From: Desulfocapsaceae bacterium
GTDB lineage: Bacteria; Desulfobacterota; Desulfobulbia; Desulfobulbales; Desulfocapsaceae
DNA length: 7,038 nucleotides
Assembly (NCBI GenBank): GCA_029934775.1
Contig: JAOZLO010000145.1
Coordinates: 1-7,038 of the forward strand
Direction: 5' to 3'
The notes below the pieces were generated by a model that had not been told where the DNA came from, did no database searches, and saw only the letters and a program-made list of their open reading frames with translations. Positions 1 to 5,985 of the stretch are shown piece after piece; the first letter of the stretch is position 1, and each line of letters starts with the position of its first letter. The position numbers were made by a program, and so were the translations under genes.

Positions 1-502
1 ATCAGTCATCCATTACTAGAATAATGGAGCAACTTGTTCGATTGATTCTCTGGAAACATCTGGGACGGACGGTAAGTCAAAATGTGATAGGCACTCGGCC
101 TCCCGGAAACCAGACCTTACAGTCTGAATGTTAAAAACAGATAGAGATTGATTGATTTTGCTTTCATAAGAGCTTTTGTCTGTTGTTCATCAGCTGCAAG
201 ATGCAGATAGGTAAAAACAATCTGACCCTCCCTGATCATGTCATATTCGGAAGGCTGGGGCTCTTTAACGTGCATAACCATATCGCATAATCCATAAATT
301 TTTCCCCGAAACCATTACAGGGGTAAAAAGTATGTGATACAGCATCAATCCAACTTGCATTATCCCGAATGGGTTATGTGTAGCTTCGCTGTTGCAATCT
401 TCTTGCCAGATCAAAACTATACTGATCCAATGGTAAAAAGGGAATATTGTTATGCAAAAAGTATCATTATTTTAGTACCATAGCCGCTTCTTTTTCTGGC
501 AT
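1..502 (-). pseudogene. ald: Decayed alanine dehydrogenase, N-terminal part (runs off the left window edge)
   Basis: Read on the minus strand, this is the wreck of an L-alanine dehydrogenase (L-alanine + NAD+ to pyruvate + ammonia + NADH). The clearest block, 284 down to 156, reads DMVMHVKEPQPSEYDMIREG and continues QIVFTYLHLAADEQQTKALM, matching the Ald N-terminal domain. It keeps the VKEP lysine and the YLHLA histidine, known substrate-binding and catalytic residues. An ATG at 500-502 with a perfect AGGAGG lies about 78 codons before VKEP, close to the spacing in intact Ald (about 74). The reading frame is dead: the start runs only 11 codons (MPEKEAAMVLK) before a TAA, another in-frame TAA lies at 315-317 just before the conserved block, and the block ends in a stop at 117-119. 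Left of that, weak similarity (TV near 118-123, a VPDVSRESI stretch that may correspond to the Ald MSEVAGRM region) appears in shifted frames. The family call is firm for the block; the outer limits are inferred. Confidence 0.8.
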
Positions 503-506
503 GTTA

Positions 507-512
507 CCTCCT
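507..512 (-). promoter_or_regulatory. Relict ribosome binding site of the ald pseudogene
   Basis: The minus strand carries a perfect AGGAGG four bases before the ATG at 500-502. It marks the original start of the decayed ald gene and shows that the translation signal has outlived the reading frame. It could still drive translation of an 11-residue peptide, but no function is implied. Confidence 0.6.
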
Positions 513-636
513 GATAATGACTTGCGTCTTACGAAATGGTCATAAATCAACACTTGCGTATTCTCAGCATGACACATGTCTTGTTGTGATACAATTTGCC
601 TTAAGAGTTGTCGTAGCATTGGAAAAGTAGCAGACA

Positions 637-661
637 TTTTAATGATCGTCTCATATTAAAA
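637..661. repeat. Inverted repeat TTTTAAT-N11-ATTAAAA, possible regulator site
   Basis: Seven-base arms at 637-643 and 655-661 are perfect reverse complements around an 11-base spacer. The centre lies about 190 bp upstream of the -24 element of the candidate sigma-54 promoter, within the range where enhancer-binding activators usually bind. The arms are purely A/T in an AT-rich spacer, so chance occurrence is quite possible. The regulatory role is inference. Confidence 0.35.
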
Positions 662-731
662 CACTCTTGCTAATTGTTCTGCTGAAAATTGACATCGAAA
701 TTCTACCAAAATTGAAGAGGATAAATTACTA

Positions 732-745
732 AGGAAAAGCTTCCT
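732..745. repeat. Short inverted repeat AGGAA-N4-TTCCT
   Basis: Five-base perfect arms (732-736 and 741-745) flank a 4-base centre, about 95 bp upstream of the candidate -24 element. It could be half of an activator site or a small hairpin. It lacks a T-tract, so it is not a terminator. The support is only the symmetry and the position. Confidence 0.2.
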
Positions 746-834
746 GAATTAATATACTATCTTTACAGTTAGTTATGGTTGTATGGATTTATAAAAATAT
801 TCACGAGCAAAAAGTGGCAACCAATTTGGGTAAG

Positions 835-850
835 TGGCATGAAAATAGCA
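835..850 (+). promoter_or_regulatory. Candidate sigma-54 (-24/-12) promoter of the operon
   Basis: The sequence TGGCATGAAAATAGCA fits the RpoN consensus TGGCAYGN4TTGCW at every fixed position except one (A for the second T of TTGC), with exact spacing between the GG at 836-837 and the GC at 848-849. Transcription would start near 860, leaving a leader of about 65 bases before the GTG at 927. This is the best promoter seen for the seven-gene operon and implies control by a nitrogen- or substrate-responsive enhancer-binding protein, which is not encoded in the window. Confidence 0.6.
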
Positions 851-914
851 ATAGCAGAGTAATGATGATATTTCGATTGAGTGTTTCTGACAAGAGGTAC
901 TGCTCTATAATAAT

Positions 915-918
915 GGAG
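915..918 (+). promoter_or_regulatory. Ribosome binding site deciding the GTG start at 927
   Basis: GGAG lies 8 bases before GTG 927. No in-frame ATG gives a better start, and this GTG places the FAD-binding beta strand right at the N-terminus, as expected for the family. Confidence 0.65.
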
Positions 919-926
919 ATTCGCGA

Positions 927-2048
927 GTGAAGAAAGTTGATATAATCGTTGTTGGCGGAGGGTTGTCCGGCGCTGCTATAGCCCTGGGCTTGGTCCGTGA
1001 GGGAGCTGGAAAGGTCATGATGTTCGATGAACAACTGCCGACCCAGAGACTCTCACGTGGTAATTTTGGTCTTACCTGGTTTATGCCTAAAGGCGCTAAC
1101 AATCCGGTTTATGCAAGATGGAGTCGGATGTCCACAATGATGTGGCCGGAATTCGCTGCAAAGCTTGAAGAAGACAGCGGTTACGATGTGGAGCTTGAAT
1201 GGAATGGTGGTGCCATGCATGCAATTGGTGAGGACCAGTTTAAAGCATACGCAGACTCCGTACAGACCCTGACGAAAATATGCAGTGACGATGGTCTCGA
1301 TTACCCTGTCAGAATGGTAGATCGTGATGAGTTTGCTTCAATGATTCCGGATATGAAACTGGGCGATGAAGTTTCCGGTGCGATGTATTCTGCAGACCAG
1401 GGGCATGTGAATCCTCTTCCATTGCTTGGAGCACTCCGTTGTGCTTTTCAGAATAAAGGCGGGACATATTTTGGCGGACTCAGTGTATCAGCGGTAGAGC
1501 CAAACAACGATGGCACGGCAACCGTTCGAACATCTAAGGGAAACTATCAATGCAGCAAGGTTGTAGTAGCTGCAGGTCATGGATCTACACGGTTACTCGC
1601 CAAACTCGGTGAAAAACTGCATATTTATCCCTTGCGTGGTCAACTGATGGTTACTGAGCGTGTAAAAAGAGTTTTGCGGTTCCCTATTCTGTCAGTTCGC
1701 CAGACAATGGATGGGACGTTTATGCTCGGTCTGTCTACAGAAGATACCGGACATGATATCAGGGTTACAACCGAAGCGATGAAGAGCCAGGCAACTGGAG
1801 CAATAAAACTTTTCCCTGAACTTGCAAAACTGAACTGGGTAAGGGGCTGGGGAGCAATTCGTGTAATGACCGGAGATGGTTCTCCTATCTATGACAGACT
1901 GCCAGAGCATAAAAATATTTATGTGATAGCAGGGCATTCAGCTGTAACCCTCACCCCCGTTATATCAAAGCATGTTGCTGCATGGATACTCGAAAAAGAT
2001 GAAGCTCCCCAGATTTCTCATTTTAGTAACGGAAGATTCAATGTTTAA
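927..2048 (+). CDS. FAD-dependent D-amino/imino acid dehydrogenase, beta subunit (DadA/HcnC/LhpB-like)
   Basis: A 373-residue flavoenzyme of the DAO/DadA superfamily, expected to oxidise a C-N bond of an amino, imino or opine-type acid to an imine. The N-terminus (residues 3-15, ending GGGLSG at 10-15) is the Rossmann FAD-binding motif, with D34/E35 at the end of the second strand to bind the ribose. NFGLTW at 46-51, followed by YARW, is typical of the beta subunits of heteromeric dehydrogenases (D-hydroxyproline dehydrogenase, opine oxidase) rather than of single-chain glycine oxidase. Near the C-terminus GWGAIRVMTGDGSPIY, with R312 in a position that often contacts substrate carboxylate, and GHSAVTLTP complete the FAD fold. 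There is no signal peptide or membrane segment, so it is cytoplasmic. The start is GTG with GGAG upstream. Its end overlaps the next gene by 8 bases, indicating translational coupling with its partner subunits. The substrate is not determined by the sequence; glycine (HcnC-like) is less likely given the transporter context. Confidence 0.85.
   Translation: MKKVDIIVVGGGLSGAAIALGLVREGAGKVMMFDEQLPTQRLSRGNFGLTWFMPKGANNPVYARWSRMSTMMWPEFAAKLEEDSGYDVELEWNGGAMHAIGEDQFKAYADSVQTLTKICSDDGLDYPVRMVDRDEFASMIPDMKLGDEVSGAMYSADQGHVNPLPLLGALRCAFQNKGGTYFGGLSVSAVEPNNDGTATVRTSKGNYQCSKVVVAAGHGSTRLLAKLGEKLHIYPLRGQLMVTERVKRVLRFPILSVRQTMDGTFMLGLSTEDTGHDIRVTTEAMKSQATGAIKLFPELAKLNWVRGWGAIRVMTGDGSPIYDRLPEHKNIYVIAGHSAVTLTPVISKHVAAWILEKDEAPQISHFSNGRFNV
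2031..2035 (+). promoter_or_regulatory. Ribosome binding site inside the beta-subunit gene
   Basis: GGAAG ends 5 bases before ATG 2041, within the last codons of the upstream gene. It supports starting the small [2Fe-2S] protein at 2041, not at the in-frame ATG at 1972, which would add 23 residues absent from the family. Confidence 0.6.
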
Positions 2049-2334
2049 ACATGACCCAACAACAACCTCTACAGTCGAGATAATCCTGGACGGTCAAACC
2101 ATAGCGGTTCCCGGCGAGATGAATGTCGCTGCAGCTCTGCTTGCGATCGGAAAGATCATATCAAGGATATCTCCCACATCTGAAAAACCCTGTTCTCCGC
2201 ATTGTCTGATGGGGGTCTGTTTTGAATGTTTAATGGAAATTGACGGGGTGCGCCGTCAGGCGTGTATGACCCCGATCAGGGACGGAATGGTCATTAATCG
2301 CAATCTTAAAGACATACAGAGAGGGCAGTCATGA
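2041..2334 (+). CDS. Small (2Fe-2S)-binding dehydrogenase subunit, gamma (HcnA/LhpF-like)
   Basis: A 97-residue plant-type ferredoxin-like protein that would relay electrons from the flavin subunits. Residues 11-30 form the beta-hairpin seen in this family (VEIILDGQTIAVPGEMNVA). The cluster ligands are C55, C60, C63 and C75 (C-X4-C-X2-C-X11-C), within HCLMGVCFECLMEIDG and the following QACMTPI. An extra cysteine, C51, lies just before the first ligand. This length and motif match the small subunit of hydrogen cyanide synthase, D-hydroxyproline dehydrogenase and opine oxidases. It overlaps the beta gene by 8 bases and the alpha gene by 4 (ATGA), so all three subunits are probably made in equal amounts. 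The start at 2041 is chosen over 1972 for its ribosome binding site and family length. Confidence 0.88.
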   Translation: MFKHDPTTTSTVEIILDGQTIAVPGEMNVAAALLAIGKIISRISPTSEKPCSPHCLMGVCFECLMEIDGVRRQACMTPIRDGMVINRNLKDIQRGQS

Positions 2335-3770
2335 GCAGCCATTATGATACGATTGTGATTGGTGCAGGGCCTGCAGGGCTCACGGCAGGTTCTTGTCTGG
2401 CGGAGTTCGGCCTGAAGGTGTTGATCCTTGATGAACAGAATAGAATTGGCGGTCAAATATATCGAAATGTTGAAAATGCATCGGAAGAAAACCTCCAGAA
2501 AATGGGAGAGGAATATCGTCGGGGACTCAAGCTGAGCGAACGCTTTAGAAAAAGTGGCGCAGAGTATCTGGGTAATGCATCCGTATGGAATGTGGAACCT
2601 GAAGGGAGGGTCTGCTATTCAAAAGATGGTGTCTCTGAAAGAATAACTGCCAACTACATTATCCTAGCTACAGGTGCCATGGAGAGGCCGATTCCAATCC
2701 CGGGATGGACACTTCCAGGAGTAATGGGAGCAGGTGCGGTGAACGGACTATCCAAAGATGCGGATCTCTGTCCCTCGGGAACTGTGGTTCTTGCCGGCAG
2801 TGGCCCTCTTCTCCTCCTGGAAGCCGCACTTTTGATAGAAAAAAAAGTAAAAATCGCCGCCATCCTTGAGACTACCCCAAAGATTCCTTCTCCTGCAGTT
2901 CTAACACATGTTTTGAAAGCGTTACTCGGCACTGCTTTTCTCTGGAAGGGTGTAAAAATGATCCTGGATATCAGAAAGTCAGGGGTACCGCATTACAAGG
3001 GTGTGACCAATTTAAAAGCACTGGGAGAAACTGCTGTTACCGGGGTTGAAGCCGATTGCGGATCAAAAAAACTCAACTTTTCAGCTGAGATGCTCCTGTT
3101 ACATTTTGGCGTAATCCCCGACAGCCATATCTATCGACTTCTCGGCTGCCATATGAAGTGGGACCAAAACCAGCGTTACTGGTACCCTTCAACCGATGAG
3201 TGGGGCCGTACTAATTTTGAGAAAATCTTCGGTGCCGGTGATGGTACCGGGGTTTCCGGTGCTCTTGCCGCCGAGTTTAAAGGTGAATTGGCAGCCTTGG
3301 AGGTGACCCGTTGTTTCGGAATTATACCTGAATATGAACGTGATCGTCTTGCTGGACCGGTTCTGGATGCCCTCAAAAAGGATAGCTATCCGCGTCCTCT
3401 CGTTGATGCTTTTTTTGCCCCCGATCCTAAACGTTTTACTTTTGATGATGCGACGGTCCTCTGTCGTTGTGAGAACGTGACGGTTGGGGATGTCCGGAAC
3501 ATTGTCAGTCAGGGGGTAACCGATTTAAATGAAGTGAAAGCTATGAAACGTTGTGGAATGGGGCCTTGTCAGGGCCGTATGTGTGGGCCTGCTTTAGGTG
3601 AAATCGTCGCGGCGGAACTGGATACCTCCATTGCCAGAGCAGGACTGCTGACAATTCGTCCACCTCTCAAACAGATACCTCTCCAGGAAATAGCAGCAAT
3701 GGATATCGTGTCAGATGGTGTTGATCCTGCAAATCTCTTTAAAAATCAAAGCAAAAAAGCAGACCATTAG
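2331..3770 (+). CDS. NAD(P)/FAD-type oxidoreductase with C-terminal BFD-like [2Fe-2S] domain, alpha subunit (HcnB/LhpE/OoxA-like)
   Basis: A 479-residue flavin/iron-sulfur protein forming the large electron-transfer subunit of the heteromeric dehydrogenase. GAGPAG (11-16), with acidic D34/E35 and GGQIYR (40-45), is the FAD-binding site of the pyridine nucleotide-disulfide reductase fold. A second dinucleotide motif, GSGP, lies at 156-159. A GAGDG segment in the C-terminal part of the flavin fold completes FAD binding. The C-terminal domain carries C378 and C380 (CRCEN), then C408 and C413 (RCGMGPCQGRMC), the spacing of a BFD-like [2Fe-2S] cluster; C418 is additional. In relatives such as the alpha subunits of D-hydroxyproline dehydrogenase and opine oxidase, this subunit passes electrons from the beta-subunit FAD towards the respiratory chain. 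Here the acceptor is unknown. The start overlaps the previous stop in an ATGA junction. Subfamily choice (hydroxyproline, proline, opine or other) cannot be made from motifs alone. Confidence 0.87.
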   Translation: MSSHYDTIVIGAGPAGLTAGSCLAEFGLKVLILDEQNRIGGQIYRNVENASEENLQKMGEEYRRGLKLSERFRKSGAEYLGNASVWNVEPEGRVCYSKDGVSERITANYIILATGAMERPIPIPGWTLPGVMGAGAVNGLSKDADLCPSGTVVLAGSGPLLLLEAALLIEKKVKIAAILETTPKIPSPAVLTHVLKALLGTAFLWKGVKMILDIRKSGVPHYKGVTNLKALGETAVTGVEADCGSKKLNFSAEMLLLHFGVIPDSHIYRLLGCHMKWDQNQRYWYPSTDEWGRTNFEKIFGAGDGTGVSGALAAEFKGELAALEVTRCFGIIPEYERDRLAGPVLDALKKDSYPRPLVDAFFAPDPKRFTFDDATVLCRCENVTVGDVRNIVSQGVTDLNEVKAMKRCGMGPCQGRMCGPALGEIVAAELDTSIARAGLLTIRPPLKQIPLQEIAAMDIVSDGVDPANLFKNQSKKADH

Positions 3771-3779
3771 GAGCAGAAA

Positions 3780-4142
3780 ATGTGCAAAATAACCCGTATG
3801 GAAACATCAGCACGTATGAGCAAAATTGTTATTCACAATGGTACCGTATATCTCTGTGGACAGGTTGGAGCCAGCCTTGATGGCACTATTTCGATGGGAC
3901 GACAAACAGAAAATATGCTCGCAAAAGTAGATTCACTGCTGGAGCAGGCCGGAAGCGGACGGGATTTAATCCTGTCCGCTACAATCTACGTTCGCGATAT
4001 GAAAGATTTTGCAGAGATGAACACGGTGTGGGACAGCTGGATACCGGAAGGACATGCACCTGCTCGTGCCTGTGTAGAGGCCCGAATGGCAAGATCTGAC
4101 CTGCTTGTTGAAGTTTCTATTATTGCTGCTGTAAAGGAGTAA
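3780..4142 (+). CDS. RidA-family enamine/imine deaminase
   Basis: A 120-residue protein of the YjgF/YER057c/UK114 (RidA) family, which hydrolyses reactive 2-enamines and 2-imines to keto acids and ammonia in the cytoplasm as a trimer. The typical core is visible: [10 protein letters not shown] (21-30), the helix [17 protein letters not shown] (42-58), and APARACVEA (93-101) with R96 at the position of the arginine that holds the substrate carboxylate. E111 (LLVEVS) matches the catalytic-site glutamate. Both key residues are present, so activity is expected. An AGGAG at 3769-3773 overlaps the stop of the previous gene and supports the ATG at 3780. Its place right after an amine-oxidising dehydrogenase suggests that it clears the imine that enzyme releases, as Rid proteins near other D-amino acid dehydrogenases are thought to do. 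The N-terminal [13 protein letters not shown] stretch suggests one of the divergent Rid subgroups rather than classic RidA. Confidence 0.87.
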   Translation: MCKITRMETSARMSKIVIHNGTVYLCGQVGASLDGTISMGRQTENMLAKVDSLLEQAGSGRDLILSATIYVRDMKDFAEMNTVWDSWIPEGHAPARACVEARMARSDLLVEVSIIAAVKE

Positions 4143-4170
4143 AAACCGTAAAGGTCAAGAGGAGAAGGAT

Positions 4171-4653
4171 ATGGAGAGATTCTTTAAATATATATTACCG
4201 TTGCTGATCAGTGCTGTAGCGGCAATGCAGTTCTACCAGGTCGTGATGCGGTATGTTTTTGAAATCCCCGTCATGGGACTTGATGAAATGATTGTCTATC
4301 CAACTCTTTGGCTCTACCTCCTCGGAGGGGTCAATGCAGCGAGGGAAGATACCCAGATAAAGGCAAATGTTCTCGATGTTTTCCTAAAGACCGACAGATC
4401 CCGTCTCACAGTTCGCGTTGTGGCCGACATAATGTCGGTGATTGTCTCCTGCTGGCTCACATACTGGGCATGGGATTATTTCCTGTACGCAAAACGGGTA
4501 TGGAAGGAAAGCCCTACTCTTTACATCCCAACGTTCTGGGCCGAATGTTCTCTGTTTATCGGTATGGCCCTTATGACGGCTTATACTGTCTGGTATATGT
4601 TTAAAAATATGAAAAAATTAGCCGCTTCGTCCACAGCAGCAAAGGAGTTATAG
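4171..4653 (+). CDS. dctQ: TRAP transporter small membrane subunit, DctQ family
   Basis: A 160-residue inner-membrane protein, the small subunit of a tripartite ATP-independent periplasmic (TRAP) transporter. Four hydrophobic helices can be seen at about residues 6-28, 40-56, 80-103 and 125-145, the usual DctQ topology. The loop after the second helix has the family pattern with an acidic/basic cluster (NAAREDTQIKANVLD). It pairs with the large permease encoded 1 base downstream and supports coupling of sodium-driven uptake to the binding protein. A strong purine-rich site (AGGAGAAGG, 4160-4168) precedes the ATG. The 28-base gap after the RidA gene holds no terminator, so it belongs to the same transcript. 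Confidence 0.87.
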   Translation: MERFFKYILPLLISAVAAMQFYQVVMRYVFEIPVMGLDEMIVYPTLWLYLLGGVNAAREDTQIKANVLDVFLKTDRSRLTVRVVADIMSVIVSCWLTYWAWDYFLYAKRVWKESPTLYIPTFWAECSLFIGMALMTAYTVWYMFKNMKKLAASSTAAKEL

Positions 4654-4654
4654 C

Positions 4655-5959
4655 ATGGAAATCGTAACTGTTTCTCTGTTCGCACTGGGCGTTCTGGTCC
4701 TTCTGCTCAGCTTTGGCGTACCATTACCGTTCTGTTTTGGCGGGGCCCTGATGACCATGTATTTTTTAGGCGATGCTGCCATGGAAGGAACTATGGTATG
4801 GGGCTATTCCCAGCTTGCTAATCCCGTCCTTCTCTGTATTCCGCTCTTCGTTTTTGCCGGAACCCTCATGAGTGAAAGTGGTATTGCGGCCAGTTTACTC
4901 AAGTTCGTTAATGTGTTTGTCGGTCGCATACGAGGTGGACTCGGAGTCGTCGCTGCTGTCAGTTGTGCAATCATAGGGGCAATTTCCGGCAGTGGACTCA
5001 CCGGGGTTGCTGCTACCGGTCCACTGCTGATTCCTGAAATGGCGGAAAAAGGCTATCCACGGGGATATGCTACAGCACTTGTGGCAAACTCTTCTGTTCT
5101 GGGTCTGCTCATCCCGCCGAGTGTTACAATGATTATATACGGCTGGGTAACCGACACTTCAATTCTCGCCTGTTTTCTTGCGACTCTGGGCCCGGGACTA
5201 CTCATTACCTTTCTTTTTTCAGTTGTCAATCTTGTGATGGCGAGGAAGTTCCCGCTCAAGCTTGATCCACCATCTACAAAAGCCGAGATAATAAAAGAAG
5301 GTATGACCTGTACCTCAAGAGCTATACCTGCACTGATCATGCCGATCATTATTCTTGGCGGGATTTACGGCGGTATAATGACCCCCACAGAGGCAGCTGC
5401 GGTTGCAGTTATTTATGCGATTCCGGTTGGTTTTATAATCTATAAAGGATTGACCTGGGAAACGTTTTTAAGTGCGGCAAAGAGCTCGGCCACCGCTGTT
5501 GGTGCCATCATGGTGATGATTATTTTCAGCCTGATGCTCAGTCAGATTTTTGTTATGGAAGATGTCCCTCAGGCCATGGTCGAAGGTATCTTCACTATAA
5601 CTGAAAATAAGATTTTACTGCTGATTCTTATCAACTTTCTGCTGTTTTTCGTCGGCATGATTGTCAACGACATTACAGCCATCATCCTCATTGCCCCCCT
5701 TCTTCTGCCCTTAATGGAAGCGATTGGAGTTTCACCAATTCAATTTGCCGCCATTATGGGAGTGAACACCGCAATGGGTGGAGTCACCCCGCCGTATGCT
5801 TCCATTCTCTATCTTGGGATCCGAATAGGTAAAGTAGAGTTTTCAGAAGTTATTAAGCCCGCAATGATTCTGATTCTTTGCGGTTATGTACCCGTTGTTT
5901 TTCTAACCTCACTTTGGCCCGATTTGTCTCTATTTTTCCCAGGACTTGTTGGGTATTAA
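4655..5959 (+). CDS. dctM: TRAP transporter large permease subunit, DctM family
   Basis: A 434-residue, very hydrophobic inner-membrane protein of usual DctM length with roughly a dozen membrane segments. It forms the translocation channel and carries the Na+-dependent transport activity. The two inverted-repeat halves show their signatures: SGSGLTGVAATGPLLIPEM starting at residue 111, followed by GLLIPPS, and GGVTPPYASILYLG starting at 375. A cytoplasmic-loop and helix pair containing GIMTPTEAAAVAVIYA is also characteristic. AGGAG at 4643-4647 lies 7 bases before the ATG, and the gene starts 1 base after the DctQ stop. The substrate is set by the binding protein, not by this subunit. Confidence 0.92.
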   Translation: MEIVTVSLFALGVLVLLLSFGVPLPFCFGGALMTMYFLGDAAMEGTMVWGYSQLANPVLLCIPLFVFAGTLMSESGIAASLLKFVNVFVGRIRGGLGVVAAVSCAIIGAISGSGLTGVAATGPLLIPEMAEKGYPRGYATALVANSSVLGLLIPPSVTMIIYGWVTDTSILACFLATLGPGLLITFLFSVVNLVMARKFPLKLDPPSTKAEIIKEGMTCTSRAIPALIMPIIILGGIYGGIMTPTEAAAVAVIYAIPVGFIIYKGLTWETFLSAAKSSATAVGAIMVMIIFSLMLSQIFVMEDVPQAMVEGIFTITENKILLLILINFLLFFVGMIVNDITAIILIAPLLLPLMEAIGVSPIQFAAIMGVNTAMGGVTPPYASILYLGIRIGKVEFSEVIKPAMILILCGYVPVVFLTSLWPDLSLFFPGLVGY

Positions 5960-5974
5960 TCATCAACAGCAAAC

Positions 5975-5979
5975 AGGAG
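5975..5979 (+). promoter_or_regulatory. Ribosome binding site deciding the DctP start
   Basis: AGGAG lies 6 bases before ATG 5986. It excludes the in-frame ATG at 5878, which lies inside the permease gene and would add 36 residues in front of the signal peptide, and also the ATG at 5981, which is followed at once by TGA. Confidence 0.75.
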
Positions 5980-5985
5980 TATGAA

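Larger units (their letters stand above)
503..834. other. AT-rich intergenic spacer between ald relict and operon
   Basis: No open frame here has a ribosome binding site or recognisable protein similarity on either strand. The stretch would have carried the leftward promoter of ald and now presumably holds upstream control elements of the rightward operon. Two inverted repeats (637-661 and 732-745) are listed separately. I see no tRNA, no convincing sigma-70 promoter and no tandem repeat. Confidence 0.6.

Noticed and set aside
815..830. Second sigma-54-like sequence TGGCAACCAATTTGGG
   Set aside because: The -24 half is good but the essential GC of the -12 element is GG, and a much better match lies 20 bases downstream.
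906..911. TATAAT resembling a sigma-70 -10 box
   Set aside because: No -35 box lies at 16-18 bases upstream (the nearest, CTGACA, is only 13 bases away), and the transcript would begin inside the ribosome binding site of the first gene.
801..1102. Minus-strand open frames across the promoter and start of the operon
   Set aside because: They have no ribosome binding site or recognisable product and are mirror frames of the real flavoenzyme gene and its leader.
1972..2040. Upstream ATG for the small [2Fe-2S] subunit
   Set aside because: It would overlap the beta-subunit gene by 77 bases and add residues absent from the family; ATG 2041 has its own ribosome binding site.
927..3770. Hydrogen cyanide synthase hcnABC
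   Set aside because: All three subunit types are present, but the gene order differs, a RidA gene and a TRAP transporter follow, and the same architecture is used by D-hydroxyproline, proline and opine dehydrogenases. Nothing in the sequence favours glycine cyanogenesis.
4308..4604. 98-codon plus-strand frame inside the DctQ gene
   Set aside because: It is out of frame within a gene with clear membrane topology; the translation is arginine- and cysteine-rich without any recognisable domain.
5878..5985. N-terminal extension of the DctP gene from ATG 5878
   Set aside because: It lies within the permease coding region in another frame and would place 36 residues before a clear signal peptide; the ribosome binding site at 5975-5979 marks ATG 5986.
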